Shown piece after piece: positions 44,492 through 53,090 of a stretch of 64,000 bases of DNA (position 1 is the stretch's first letter; every line of letters starts with the position of its first letter). This DNA comes from Loktanella sp. Alg231-35 (lineage in GTDB: Bacteria > Pseudomonadota > Alphaproteobacteria > Rhodobacterales > Rhodobacteraceae). The stretch spans positions 558,018 to 622,017 of the forward strand of contig NZ_FREV01000002.1 of assembly GCF_900143545.1 (NCBI RefSeq), in the 5' to 3' direction. The notes under the pieces were generated by a model. The model saw only the letters and a list, made by a program, of their open reading frames with translations, was not told where the DNA came from and did not search any database. Position numbers and translations under genes: made by a program.

Positions 44492-45250
44492 GTGAAAAAT
44501 ATGCAAATGGACGGAAAAACAGTGCTGATCACCGGGGCGAGCAGGGGCATTGGGGCCGCCGCCGCCCGTGCGTTTGCCAACGCGGGCGCAAATGTCGCCC
44601 TGTTGGCGCGTAGCACCGATGAGATTGCCCAAATTGCCGGTGATATCGGCGAAAAGGCTATTGCGATTCCCTGTGATGTGTCCCGCTATGCAGAAGTGGC
44701 CGGTGCCGTGGCTGCCACGGCCAAGGCCTTTGGAGGGTTGGATGTGCTGATCAATAACGCAGGCGCTGTCGATCCCATTGGTCATTTGCAGGACACCGAT
44801 CCCGAGGCGTGGTCGCGTACTATCGATATCAACGTCAAAGGCGTGATGCACGGGTTGCACGCCGTGATGCCCGGCATGATTGCGCAAGGGCATGGCACGA
44901 TCATCAATATCTCATCAGGAGCGGCCCATGGCCCCGTAGAGGGGTGGAGTGCCTATTGCAGCTCTAAGGCCGCGGTCTACATGCTGACCCGCGCCGCCGA
45001 CAAAGAGGCCCGCGACAAGGGCCTGCGCATTCTGGGCCTGTCCCCAGGCACCGTCGCCACCCAAATGCAACGCGAGATCAAAGCATCGGGCATCAACCCC
45101 GTTAGCCAGCTAGATTGGTCGGTCCATATCCCGCCCGAGTGGCCCGCGCAGGCGTTGTTGTGGATGTGTACGGCGGCGGCAGACCCCTATCTGGGCGATG
45201 ACGTGAGCTTGCGCGAGGATGACATTCGCAAGGCGGTTGGTCTGATATGA
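44492..45250 (+). CDS. Short-chain dehydrogenase/reductase
   Basis: 252 residues. NAD(P) motif GASRGIGAAAAR, structural NNAGA, catalytic Ser in NISSG and the Tyr-Lys pair in YCSSKAA. GTG 44492 has AGGGA six bases upstream; ATG 44501 is the alternative. The stop overlaps the next ATG (ATGA), coupling it to a crotonase-like gene, so both may act on one acyl or CoA substrate. Confidence 0.88.
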   Translation: MKNMQMDGKTVLITGASRGIGAAAARAFANAGANVALLARSTDEIAQIAGDIGEKAIAIPCDVSRYAEVAGAVAATAKAFGGLDVLINNAGAVDPIGHLQDTDPEAWSRTIDINVKGVMHGLHAVMPGMIAQGHGTIINISSGAAHGPVEGWSAYCSSKAAVYMLTRAADKEARDKGLRILGLSPGTVATQMQREIKASGINPVSQLDWSVHIPPEWPAQALLWMCTAAADPYLGDDVSLREDDIRKAVGLI

Positions 45251-45855
45251 TCCGTTGCACGCAGGATGGGGACACCTGGACGGTGACCATCGACAGACCT
45301 GATAAGGCCGGTGCACTGACACAGGATATGCTGACCCAATTGGCCCGGTGCGCCGAAGATGCCCGATCTGCAAAGCTGTTTATCCTCACCGGCACGGGCA
45401 AGGTGTTCAGCGCGGGCGCTGATCTGGATGCAGCACGGGCGGGCCTCGCCACTGACCCGGTCTGGGAACGACTGTCAGCGGCGATTGCTGCGTTGTCCGG
45501 GCTAAGCATTGCGGCGTTGAATGGCACCGTGGCGGGCGGCGCATTTGGCATGATCCTTGCCTGTGATCTGCGGATTGCGGTGCCAAGTACCAAATTCTTC
45601 TATCCTGTGATGAAACTGGGTTTCCTGCCCCAACCTTCGGATCCGCCAAGGCTCAGCGCCTTGATCGGGCCTGCACGGGCCAAGATGATCCTGATGGCAG
45701 GTCAGAAGGTCACCGCAGACGAGGCGCAGTCCTGGGGGCTGGTTGACCGCATTGTAGCGCCGGATGCGCTGTTAGAAACAGCCCACGCCCTTGGTCAAGA
45801 TACGCTGGCGGCGGACGCAACCCATGTTTCAGGTATCAAACGGATGACAGGCTAG
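45247..45855 (+). CDS. Crotonase-fold protein lacking both catalytic glutamates
   Basis: 202 residues, shorter than the usual 255-260. The oxyanion-hole segment FSAGADLDA and NGTVAGGAFGMILACD are present. The first catalytic Glu of enoyl-CoA hydratase is replaced by Gly101 (GGAFGM instead of GGxxEL), and the second by Val121 (FFYPVMKLG instead of PE). The CoA-binding face therefore seems kept but hydration chemistry is unlikely. It is coupled to the SDR gene by a four-base overlap. Confidence 0.8.
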   Translation: MIRCTQDGDTWTVTIDRPDKAGALTQDMLTQLARCAEDARSAKLFILTGTGKVFSAGADLDAARAGLATDPVWERLSAAIAALSGLSIAALNGTVAGGAFGMILACDLRIAVPSTKFFYPVMKLGFLPQPSDPPRLSALIGPARAKMILMAGQKVTADEAQSWGLVDRIVAPDALLETAHALGQDTLAADATHVSGIKRMTG

Positions 45856-45914
45856 GCTTGTGCCCGGTGCTGTCGCACGGCAGAAGGGCTAAGGAATTTA
45901 CGAAAGAGGGCGGC

Positions 45915-47222
45915 ATGGACCCCGAAACACTGATGGCACAGGGCCAAGAGGCCTTTGATCAGGCACTGACCATCGCGCAGGAATGGCTGTTGTCACCCGC
46001 TGCATGGTCGCAATTCGGCCTGTTGATCGGGGCCTATTTGCTGGCCCGGCTGGTCAATCGCATTGCTGCACCACGCCTGATACAGCTACTGACCCCAGCT
46101 GCGGACAATATGTCCATCCTCGCCAATTCGCGCCGATTTGTGCTGATCTTCTTGCCGTTGCTGCTGCCACTGCTGGCCTATGGGTTCACGGCCATCGGTG
46201 AAGTGGTCACCCGCTCGCTCTTTGGGTCTGGCGCTGTCATTGCCTTTGGCAAACGCGTTTTCCTGTTCCTTGCTGCCCGCGCGCTGGCAAAACACATCGT
46301 CACCGACCCCTATCTGCGGACCTTGGCCAAATACGTGCTGGTGCCTGTTGCCGCACTTTATGCTGTGGGCCTGCTGGATCAGGTGATCGCCGCACTTGAT
46401 GGGGCGCAGGCCAATCTGGGCAACATTAGCTTTTCTGCCCTCGCTGTGGTGCGGGGGCTGATCGCGGGTAGTTTCCTGTTCTGGCTTGGGCAATGGTCCA
46501 ATTCGCAATCCTCGGCCTATATCGAACAGCAGCCTATGCGCCCGGCGATCCGGCAATTGGCCATCAAGACCACAGAGATCGCCATTTTCGGCATCGCCTT
46601 CCTTGTCTTGATGAACATCATGGGGATCAGCCTCAGCTCACTCGCCATTATCGGTGGTGCGGTGGGTGTTGGCCTTGGTTTTGGCCTGCAAAAAATCGCG
46701 TCGAACTTCATCTCGGGCGTCATCCTGATGATCGAAGGGCAGGCGACCGTTGGCGACTATGTCGAACTGGACGGTGGCGAGGCAGGCAAAATCATCAAGA
46801 TGATGGCGCGTGCTACGATACTGGAAACGTACGACGGGCGTTGGATCGTGGTACCCAACGAGGATTTCATCACAACGCGGGTGGTGAATTATTCTGACTC
46901 TGGTTCTGCTAACCGTCTCGAAGTGCCGTTTTCCGTCAGCTACGACACTGATATCAACAAAATCCCGGCCATCATCGAAGCGGCGGTGTCCACCCATCCC
47001 GGTGTTCTGCAAAACCCCGAGCCGCCAGATTGCGAGTTGCGTGGGTTTGGCGACAGCGGCATCGATTTTGGTGTTGAGTTCTGGGTCGAAGGCATTGACG
47101 ACGGCCAGAACAAATACGCCTCTGACGTGCTGTTCATCATTTGGAACGCACTGAAGGACAACGGCATTGAAATCCCATATCCGCACCGCGTGATCGAAGT
47201 GAAAGGGTCGCTGCCCACGTGA
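45915..47222 (+). CDS. MscS-family mechanosensitive channel
   Basis: 435 residues from ATG 45915 with GAGGG upstream. Several N-terminal membrane helices lead to the pore helix and MscS beta domain: LAIIGGAVGVGLGFGLQKIASNF, then GVILMIEGQATVGDYVEL and VVPNEDFITTRVVNY. The Gly/Ala-rich pore helix is typical. Larger than E. coli MscS, with extra helices before the pore. It protects cells against osmotic down-shock. Stop and the next GTG overlap. Confidence 0.92.
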   Translation: MDPETLMAQGQEAFDQALTIAQEWLLSPAAWSQFGLLIGAYLLARLVNRIAAPRLIQLLTPAADNMSILANSRRFVLIFLPLLLPLLAYGFTAIGEVVTRSLFGSGAVIAFGKRVFLFLAARALAKHIVTDPYLRTLAKYVLVPVAALYAVGLLDQVIAALDGAQANLGNISFSALAVVRGLIAGSFLFWLGQWSNSQSSAYIEQQPMRPAIRQLAIKTTEIAIFGIAFLVLMNIMGISLSSLAIIGGAVGVGLGFGLQKIASNFISGVILMIEGQATVGDYVELDGGEAGKIIKMMARATILETYDGRWIVVPNEDFITTRVVNYSDSGSANRLEVPFSVSYDTDINKIPAIIEAAVSTHPGVLQNPEPPDCELRGFGDSGIDFGVEFWVEGIDDGQNKYASDVLFIIWNALKDNGIEIPYPHRVIEVKGSLPT

Positions 47223-48406
47223 GCACCGCGCTTGTCATTGGTGCAGGCCCTGCGGGTCTGATGGCCGCAGAGGTGATGGCAGAGGGCGGGCTGTCCGTGA
47301 CCGTGGCCGATGCTATGCCATCCGTTGGGCGCAAGTTCCTGATGGCTGGGAAATCCGGGCTGAACCTGACCAAGGACGAAGACGCAGGCGCGTTCATGGC
47401 GGCCTTTGGCCCTGATCTGGACCCGACATTGGATGCCGCCCTTTCTGCCTTTGGTCCACAGAACGTGATGGAATGGGCAAACGGGCTGGGCCAGTCGCTG
47501 TTTACCGGATCAACGGGCCGGGTGTTTCCCAAAGCGATGAAGGCCTCGCCCTTGCTGCGCGCCTGGCTTGGGCGTTTGGGCGGCTATGGCGTGACTATGC
47601 ACACCCGGTGGCGTTGGGACGGTTGGCGCGATGACGCATGTGTGTTCCGCACGCCTGATGGGGAAACCTCGATCAAAGCAGATGTGACAGTCTTGGCCTT
47701 GGGCGGGGCAAGCTGGGCGCGATTGGGCTCTGACGGGCATTGGGCAGATTTCATGCCAGATGCTGTCACACCATTTGCACCTGCCAATATAGGCTTTGGT
47801 GTGGATTGGTCCGCGCATATGGACCGGCACATGGGATCACCGCTGAAATCGGTGGCATTGCACGCCGGCGGGCAGGTTTCGCGCGGTGAGGTTGTGATTT
47901 CCGAACGCGGCATCGAGGGCGGCGGTATCTACACCCTGTCACGCGTGATGCGTGAAGGTGCGCCGTTGCACATCGATCTGTTGCCTGACTGGCCCGAAGA
48001 AAAGTTGCGCAAGGCTTTGGAAAAGCCACGCGGCAAGGCAAGCCTGACCAACCATCTGCGCAAGGTCCTTCGGCTTGATCCGCTGCGGCTGGCGCTTCTG
48101 TCAGAGTTTGGCCGCCCGTTCCCCGATGACCTTGCCCCGCTGATCAAGGCCTTGCCGATCCGGCATCAGGGGCCGCGCCCGATGGACGAGGCGATCTCGA
48201 CCGCTGGCGGTGTCCGCTTTGATGCGCTGACCGATACGTTGATGTTGCGTGAAAGGCCCGGCGTCTACTGCGTGGGTGAAATGCTCGATTGGGAGGCGCC
48301 GACCGGCGGCTACTTGATCAGCGGATGTCTGGCGACTGGGCGCTGGGCCGGGCAAGCCGCCGTGCGCCAACAATTGAGCGTTTCCAACACCGCCACATCC
48401 CGATAG
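47219..48406 (+). CDS. HI0933/TIGR03862-type flavoprotein
   Basis: 395 residues. The FAD-binding N-terminus is VIGAGPAGLMAAEVM, followed by GRKFLMAGKSGLNLT, typical of the YhiN/HI0933 group, and a C-terminal GEMLDWEAPTGGYLIS that closes the FAD site. The reaction is unknown; many members are called NAD(P)/FAD-dependent oxidoreductases. GTG start overlaps the mscS-like stop. Confidence 0.85.
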   Translation: MSTALVIGAGPAGLMAAEVMAEGGLSVTVADAMPSVGRKFLMAGKSGLNLTKDEDAGAFMAAFGPDLDPTLDAALSAFGPQNVMEWANGLGQSLFTGSTGRVFPKAMKASPLLRAWLGRLGGYGVTMHTRWRWDGWRDDACVFRTPDGETSIKADVTVLALGGASWARLGSDGHWADFMPDAVTPFAPANIGFGVDWSAHMDRHMGSPLKSVALHAGGQVSRGEVVISERGIEGGGIYTLSRVMREGAPLHIDLLPDWPEEKLRKALEKPRGKASLTNHLRKVLRLDPLRLALLSEFGRPFPDDLAPLIKALPIRHQGPRPMDEAISTAGGVRFDALTDTLMLRERPGVYCVGEMLDWEAPTGGYLISGCLATGRWAGQAAVRQQLSVSNTATSR

Positions 48407-48436
48407 CTTGGCGATAAGACAGGCAGGAGAGTGTGT

Positions 48437-50560
48437 ATGAAAAGAGCGGTTTTCTTGGCGTCATCGGCCATGACGCTAGTGCTTGGCACAGGCGGTTTCG
48501 CCCAGGATGTGCCGCCGACCTATTCGCTTTACGGCACACCCGGCCTGCTTGAGATGCCAGTTGCAACAACCGCCGAAGAAGGCACGTTGGCAGGCACGCT
48601 ATCTTACCGCGATGGATTGTTTCAGACCGTCCTGAACTACCAACTGACGGACCGTTTGTCGGGCACAATGCGGTATAGCATCGTTGATCTTTACAATGAC
48701 CTAGAAACTAGCGTGATCGAAAACGAGTTGGAGCGCGGTTTTGACCTCAAATACCAGCTGGTTGAGGAAGGCACCTATGCGCCCGCGATTGCTGTGGGCT
48801 TGCGTGATTTCCTGACACCCGGCCGATTTCAATCCGAATACATCGTCGCCACAAAGTCGTTTGGTGACAGTCTGACAGTGACCGGCGGTATCGGCTGGGG
48901 CGAGATGGGCACCGAAGGCGGGTTTGACAACCCGATTTCAAGCCGCGCGGACAGACCCGTTTTTGATGAAGCGGATCCGGACGGGCAGCTGGGAAGCGAT
49001 TACTGGTTTACCGGAGATGCAGCGTTCTTTGGCGGTCTGGAGTATCAAATCAATGATCGCTGGGGTGTGCTGGCCGAGTATTCTTCAATCGCTTATGACC
49101 CCGCGCCAAATGCACCTGCTGTTTCTGCTGACAGCCCATATAGTTTCGGCGTTACCTACCGGCCGCGTGATGCTGTGCAACTATCGTTTGCCGCACTCAA
49201 CGGGCAGGAATTGGCGATCTCTGGCAGCTTCTTTTTGAACGCCAACAACCGACCATCACTCAGCGGGTTCGAGGCGGCGCCCGTACCGATCAACGCCCGC
49301 AGTGCCAGCGCCCGGCAGGCCACAACATGGGATCGCAATGCGACGCCAGAGGCTGCCCTTCGTTCAGCACTGACCGCTACCTTGGCGATTGAGGGGCTGA
49401 CCCTGACGGGCATGGAAATGACAGATCGCACCGCGCGGGTGCGGTTTATCAATACGCGCTATCGCTCCAATGCGCAGGCCATGGGCCGTGCTGCAAGGAT
49501 GATGACGCAGGTGATGCCCGGCGCGATAGAGGTGTTTGTTCTGGAGGCCGAAGCGCAAGGGATTGGACTGTCTGCTGTGACGGTCAACCGCAGTGATCTG
49601 GAGGCGCTGGAAAATCGTCCCAGCGCAACGGCGACCCTGTTTGCCAATACCGCTTTTGCAGCGGCTGGCGATGATGTGGGGCTGACCTCGGCTCGGGATG
49701 CTGACGCTGCATTATTCTTATGGGGTGTTTCACCCTACCTTACCTTTGATCCTTCTGGCGGTGATGGAGACCTATCGGTGGACGCTGGGCTGCGTCTGGA
49801 TGCGTCCTATCAGTTTTCGCCTCAACTCATCCTGTCGGGCGCTGTTCTTCAAAGTGCGCTGCGCTTTAATGCCGAAGACCCTGATCCAGACAGTACGCCC
49901 GACTTGCAAAATGTGCGGTCTGACCGCGGGTTCTATGGCGATGACGGGGTGCCCGTGCTGGAGTCGCTGGCGCTCGCGCATTTCGGGCGCCCAGGCGGCG
50001 ACATCTATAGCCGGGTTAGTGTCGGGTATCTGGAGCGGATGTTTGGCGGCATCTCGACGGAACTGTTGTGGAAACCGGTTGATAGCCGCTTTGGGTTGGG
50101 GGCAGAGATGAACTATGTGGCCCAACGTGACAGCGACATGGGCTTTGGCTTTGATGAATACGAGTATGAAACCGCAACGGGTCATTTGTCGGCCTATTAT
50201 GATTTCGGGAACGGGTATCACACACAGGTTGATCTGGGCCGTTACCTTGCGGGTGACTGGGGTGCGACACTGCGGTTTGACCGTGAATACGACAATGGCG
50301 TGCGGGTCGGTGCCTATGTAAGCCAGACCGACACAGCCCATGAGGATTTCGGCGATGGATCCTACAACAAGGGCATCGTGATCGCGATCCCGCAGGATTT
50401 CCTGACTGGGCAACCGAACCGGGATACATACGGTACAACCTTGCGGACACGCACCGGCGATGGTGGTGCCCGGTTGAATGTGGATGGGCGACTTTATGGC
50501 GTTGTGCGTGATGCGCATCAGGCTGACCTGTCAGACACATGGGGGCGGTTTTGGAGATGA
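48437..50560 (+). CDS. yjbH: YjbH-domain outer-membrane polysaccharide protein
   Basis: 707 residues from ATG 48437 with GGAGA upstream. After the signal peptide (MKRAVFLASSAMTLVLGTGGFA) comes SLYGTPGLLEMPVATTAEEG, the YjbH opening. The body alternates beta strands, including a C-terminal barrel-like part with GAEMNYVAQRDSDMGF and TGHLSAYYDFGNG. YjbH is part of a stress-linked exopolysaccharide export system (yjbEFGH). It overlaps the following yjbF-like reading frame's first ATG. Confidence 0.85.
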   Translation: MKRAVFLASSAMTLVLGTGGFAQDVPPTYSLYGTPGLLEMPVATTAEEGTLAGTLSYRDGLFQTVLNYQLTDRLSGTMRYSIVDLYNDLETSVIENELERGFDLKYQLVEEGTYAPAIAVGLRDFLTPGRFQSEYIVATKSFGDSLTVTGGIGWGEMGTEGGFDNPISSRADRPVFDEADPDGQLGSDYWFTGDAAFFGGLEYQINDRWGVLAEYSSIAYDPAPNAPAVSADSPYSFGVTYRPRDAVQLSFAALNGQELAISGSFFLNANNRPSLSGFEAAPVPINARSASARQATTWDRNATPEAALRSALTATLAIEGLTLTGMEMTDRTARVRFINTRYRSNAQAMGRAARMMTQVMPGAIEVFVLEAEAQGIGLSAVTVNRSDLEALENRPSATATLFANTAFAAAGDDVGLTSARDADAALFLWGVSPYLTFDPSGGDGDLSVDAGLRLDASYQFSPQLILSGAVLQSALRFNAEDPDPDSTPDLQNVRSDRGFYGDDGVPVLESLALAHFGRPGGDIYSRVSVGYLERMFGGISTELLWKPVDSRFGLGAEMNYVAQRDSDMGFGFDEYEYETATGHLSAYYDFGNGYHTQVDLGRYLAGDWGATLRFDREYDNGVRVGAYVSQTDTAHEDFGDGSYNKGIVIAIPQDFLTGQPNRDTYGTTLRTRTGDGGARLNVDGRLYGVVRDAHQADLSDTWGRFWR

Positions 50561-50565
50561 TAAGC

Positions 50566-51207
50566 ATGACGCGACTGGGACTTGTAGTGGCGGCATGGGC
50601 GCTGATGTCTTGCGGTGATGCACGCAATGACGGGATTGGCGGACAAGTGACCGGATTGCTGCTGGGTAGTGACGCCGAGGCGCCCGCGCGGCAATCGCTG
50701 AACGTCACCGAGGAGGACCTGTTGGGCAACCCCGGCACCTACATGCGGGTCAATATTCGTGACCGCAATCGGTGGGAAACGATGGTCAGAGCGGGGTCCA
50801 ACGGCGCACGCACGACTTGGATAGATGGCGAAAATATCACCGTGACCGAAGAAAACGGCATTGTAGTCGCTACCCGCGGATTGCCGCGTGATATGATGGG
50901 CGCAGAGGCCACAGGCACTTGGAATGCCATCCGCGCAGGGGGCGGAACGGTGCAAAGACAGGTGGATTTCCTCGATGATCAGGACCAGATTTTGGCCAGA
51001 GTGTTGCAGTGCCGCATCGTTTCTGAGGGTTCAGACCCTGTTACACGGCTTCAAAGAACCTATCCTGCGTCAAGATTCAAAGAGGAATGCAGCGGCGAAG
51101 GCCTCTCATTGTCCAATATTTACTGGCTAAATCCGTCCGGGCGCATGATCCGGAGCCTTCAGGCAGTCTCACCTGATGCAGGATATCTTCAGATTGATGT
51201 TTTCTGA
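50566..51207 (+). CDS. yjbF: YjbF-like lipoprotein
   Basis: 213 residues. Lipobox near the start: LVVAAWALMSCGD with the expected Cys. The mature part has RVNIRDRNRWETMVRAG, GENITVTEENGIVVATRG and NIYWLNPSGRMIRSLQ, matching YjbF/GfcB proteins that work with YjbH/GfcD. ATG 50566 has GGAG nine bases upstream; ATG 50557 overlaps the yjbH stop. Confidence 0.82.
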   Translation: MTRLGLVVAAWALMSCGDARNDGIGGQVTGLLLGSDAEAPARQSLNVTEEDLLGNPGTYMRVNIRDRNRWETMVRAGSNGARTTWIDGENITVTEENGIVVATRGLPRDMMGAEATGTWNAIRAGGGTVQRQVDFLDDQDQILARVLQCRIVSEGSDPVTRLQRTYPASRFKEECSGEGLSLSNIYWLNPSGRMIRSLQAVSPDAGYLQIDVF

Positions 51208-51312
51208 ATTCCTAACAAACCTCTAGGAATTGGCCCAAAGGGCTGATTCAATAGAGTTATGTGGACGGGTCACGCTTTGGCCTGCCCGCCCAGTGCATGA
51301 ATGGAGTATGAT

Positions 51313-51531
51313 ATGCGCCTTACAACTACACTTGCCGTGGCAGCTGCACTTGCAGTGTCCGGCGTTGCCGCCAACGCAGGTGGTAATAATGACGCGATGA
51401 TGGAAGCACCTGTTGTGATGGTCGAACCAGCACCAGCACCTGCTCCCACATCTTCAATCAGCCCAACATTTGTTGTGGTTGGTGTTCTTGCAGCACTCTT
51501 GATCGCAGCAGCGGTCAATGAAGCTGACTAA
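51313..51531 (+). CDS. Small exported/membrane protein
   Basis: 72 residues from ATG 51313 with GGAG upstream. Signal peptide MRLTTTLAVAAALAVSGVAANA, a short Pro/Ala linker (VEPAPAPAPTSS) and a C-terminal hydrophobic helix (TFVVVGVLAALLIAAAV). It lies 105 bases after yjbF. It has the size and place of a YjbE-like component but the sequence is too simple to prove this. A strong terminator follows. Confidence 0.65.
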   Translation: MRLTTTLAVAAALAVSGVAANAGGNNDAMMEAPVVMVEPAPAPAPTSSISPTFVVVGVLAALLIAAAVNEAD

Positions 51532-51555
51532 GACATAGGTCTTTGATCTGACGTG

Positions 51556-51582
51556 AAAGGCAGGCCTTGGCCTGCCTTTTTT
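51556..51582. terminator. Bidirectional terminator between 51531 and holA
   Basis: AAAGGCAGGCC (51556-51566) pairs with GGCCTGCCTTT (51569-51579) and is followed by TTT on the plus strand; the minus strand also has AAAG giving a T run. It should end both the small membrane gene and holA. Confidence 0.85.
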
Positions 51583-51585
51583 CGT

Positions 51586-52608
51586 CTACCGCCGTGCCAT
51601 CATTGCCAGACGGATCAACGTGCGCTCCATCAGTGCATCAGGCGGTGCGGTATTGGCAGACCGCAATTGCAGATCCACATCTGTTAGCGCAGTCAGGGCG
51701 CGTTCCAACCGGTCACGGCCCCAGCCGCCCGCTTGCCGCACGATCTTGTCCCGCCGTGGCCCAAAGACAGGGGGGCGGAGCCGGCCTGCCCCTGCTGCTG
51801 GCCCACCGGGATCGGACGCAACCACATGCAAACGACGGAAATGGCGCATCGCTCCAATGCACAGCGTCACCGGCGCAACCCCTTGTGCCGACAGATTGCG
51901 CAGAAGTGGTCCCAGTTTGTCGGCCTGCCCGGTTGTCACCACGTCCAGAACCTCATCCACGTCAACCTCGGCAGACTGTGGGGCGTTGATCATCACATCC
52001 TCGATAGAAATCGGCGCGGGATCATCCAGTTTGTAAAGGCTGACCTTCTCAAGCGTTTGGCGAAAATCGCCCGGTTCCAGTGAATTTGCCAGTGCCATCA
52101 GCGCATCCATCACGTCACGTTCCGGTTCCTGCAGGCCCGCCTGTACCAGCGCCTGTTCGATATCTGCAATGGTAGGGGGATCATCATAAAGGCCAATCGC
52201 TACGGCATTCCCATGCCCTTCAACTGCTTTGCGCAGCGCTGATTTGGCCGTCAACTGACCGGCGGTGATGATAATCTGTGCGTCACCAGCCTGCCAATCG
52301 GCGAGGGCCGCCGTGACCACCTTGGCAAGACCATCAGTGGCGTCCTCAACAAACGCGACCCGATGGCCGGGAAAGAACCCCTGCGCCTTGATCGCATCGT
52401 TGAGCAGGGCAGGATCCTTGCGCAGATCGGCGGCGTTAATGCGCGTCAGGCGCATCTCTTCCTCGCCCTGGGGTCCGACAAGTGTTTCGATCACATGCTG
52501 GCGCTTGTCAGCCACACGCATCGGATCTGCACCAAAGATCAATAGGGCCGTATGCGCAGGATCAGGCTTGCGCAGATAGGTCAACGCGCCCGCGCCCGCC
52601 ATCTTCAT
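51586..52608 (-). CDS. holA: DNA polymerase III delta subunit
   Basis: 340 residues. The N-terminal AAA+ like fold shows LLIFGADPMRVADKRQHV and QGFFPGHRVAFVEDATDGL. The three-domain layout ends with the sliding-clamp-loader collar (LIRLAMMARR). Delta opens the beta clamp during loading. Its ATG overlaps the lptE stop (ATGA), forming a leuS-lptE-holA operon. Confidence 0.9.
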   Translation of the reverse strand: MKMAGAGALTYLRKPDPAHTALLIFGADPMRVADKRQHVIETLVGPQGEEEMRLTRINAADLRKDPALLNDAIKAQGFFPGHRVAFVEDATDGLAKVVTAALADWQAGDAQIIITAGQLTAKSALRKAVEGHGNAVAIGLYDDPPTIADIEQALVQAGLQEPERDVMDALMALANSLEPGDFRQTLEKVSLYKLDDPAPISIEDVMINAPQSAEVDVDEVLDVVTTGQADKLGPLLRNLSAQGVAPVTLCIGAMRHFRRLHVVASDPGGPAAGAGRLRPPVFGPRRDKIVRQAGGWGRDRLERALTALTDVDLQLRSANTAPPDALMERTLIRLAMMARR

Positions 52609-53090
52609 GCCGGAGAGGCCAGATCAACAACCAACAAGCGGCTGACGATGCGGTCGGCCAGTAGAATGGCGAGCCGCCCCAACGCATCATCGCGGGTTGA
52701 TTGCGTGGCGATGGTAGAGCCGATCGCGGAATAGCTGGTGAAGCCCTCGACCGTTCCCGTCTCGACCTGTGCCCCGTTGGACAGGTCTGTCAGAACCCAA
52801 TCGGCAGAGCCGATGATGTTCAACCGTGCGGTGTCGCCTTCAGAGGTGATCGCCGCTGCGCGCTCTTGATAGTTGATGGTTGTCCTCAGCACATATTGTG
52901 GCGTGGCGCTGAAGCCCATCCGTTCTTCGAGCCGTTCGTTCAACTGAAACCCAGCAACAGAGGCATCACTTTCAAAAGTGACCTGTTCCCGCATCCCATT
53001 TCCCGCGCCATAGATTGGCGCAAAGCCGCAGCCAGAGAGGGCCAAAATGCCCAACATTAGTGTGCGGCGTGGGAATGGGTCAGATGACAA
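52605..53090 (-). CDS. lptE: LPS-assembly lipoprotein LptE
   Basis: 161 residues. Lipobox ILALSGCGF with the expected Cys near 21. The mature region, [18 protein letters not shown], then [20 protein letters not shown] and a final helix ([15 protein letters not shown]), fits LptE, which plugs the LptD barrel in the outer membrane. It overlaps leuS by 11 bases and holA by four. Confidence 0.88.
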   Translation of the reverse strand: MSSDPFPRRTLMLGILALSGCGFAPIYGAGNGMREQVTFESDASVAGFQLNERLEERMGFSATPQYVLRTTINYQERAAAITSEGDTARLNIIGSADWVLTDLSNGAQVETGTVEGFTSYSAIGSTIATQSTRDDALGRLAILLADRIVSRLLVVDLASPA

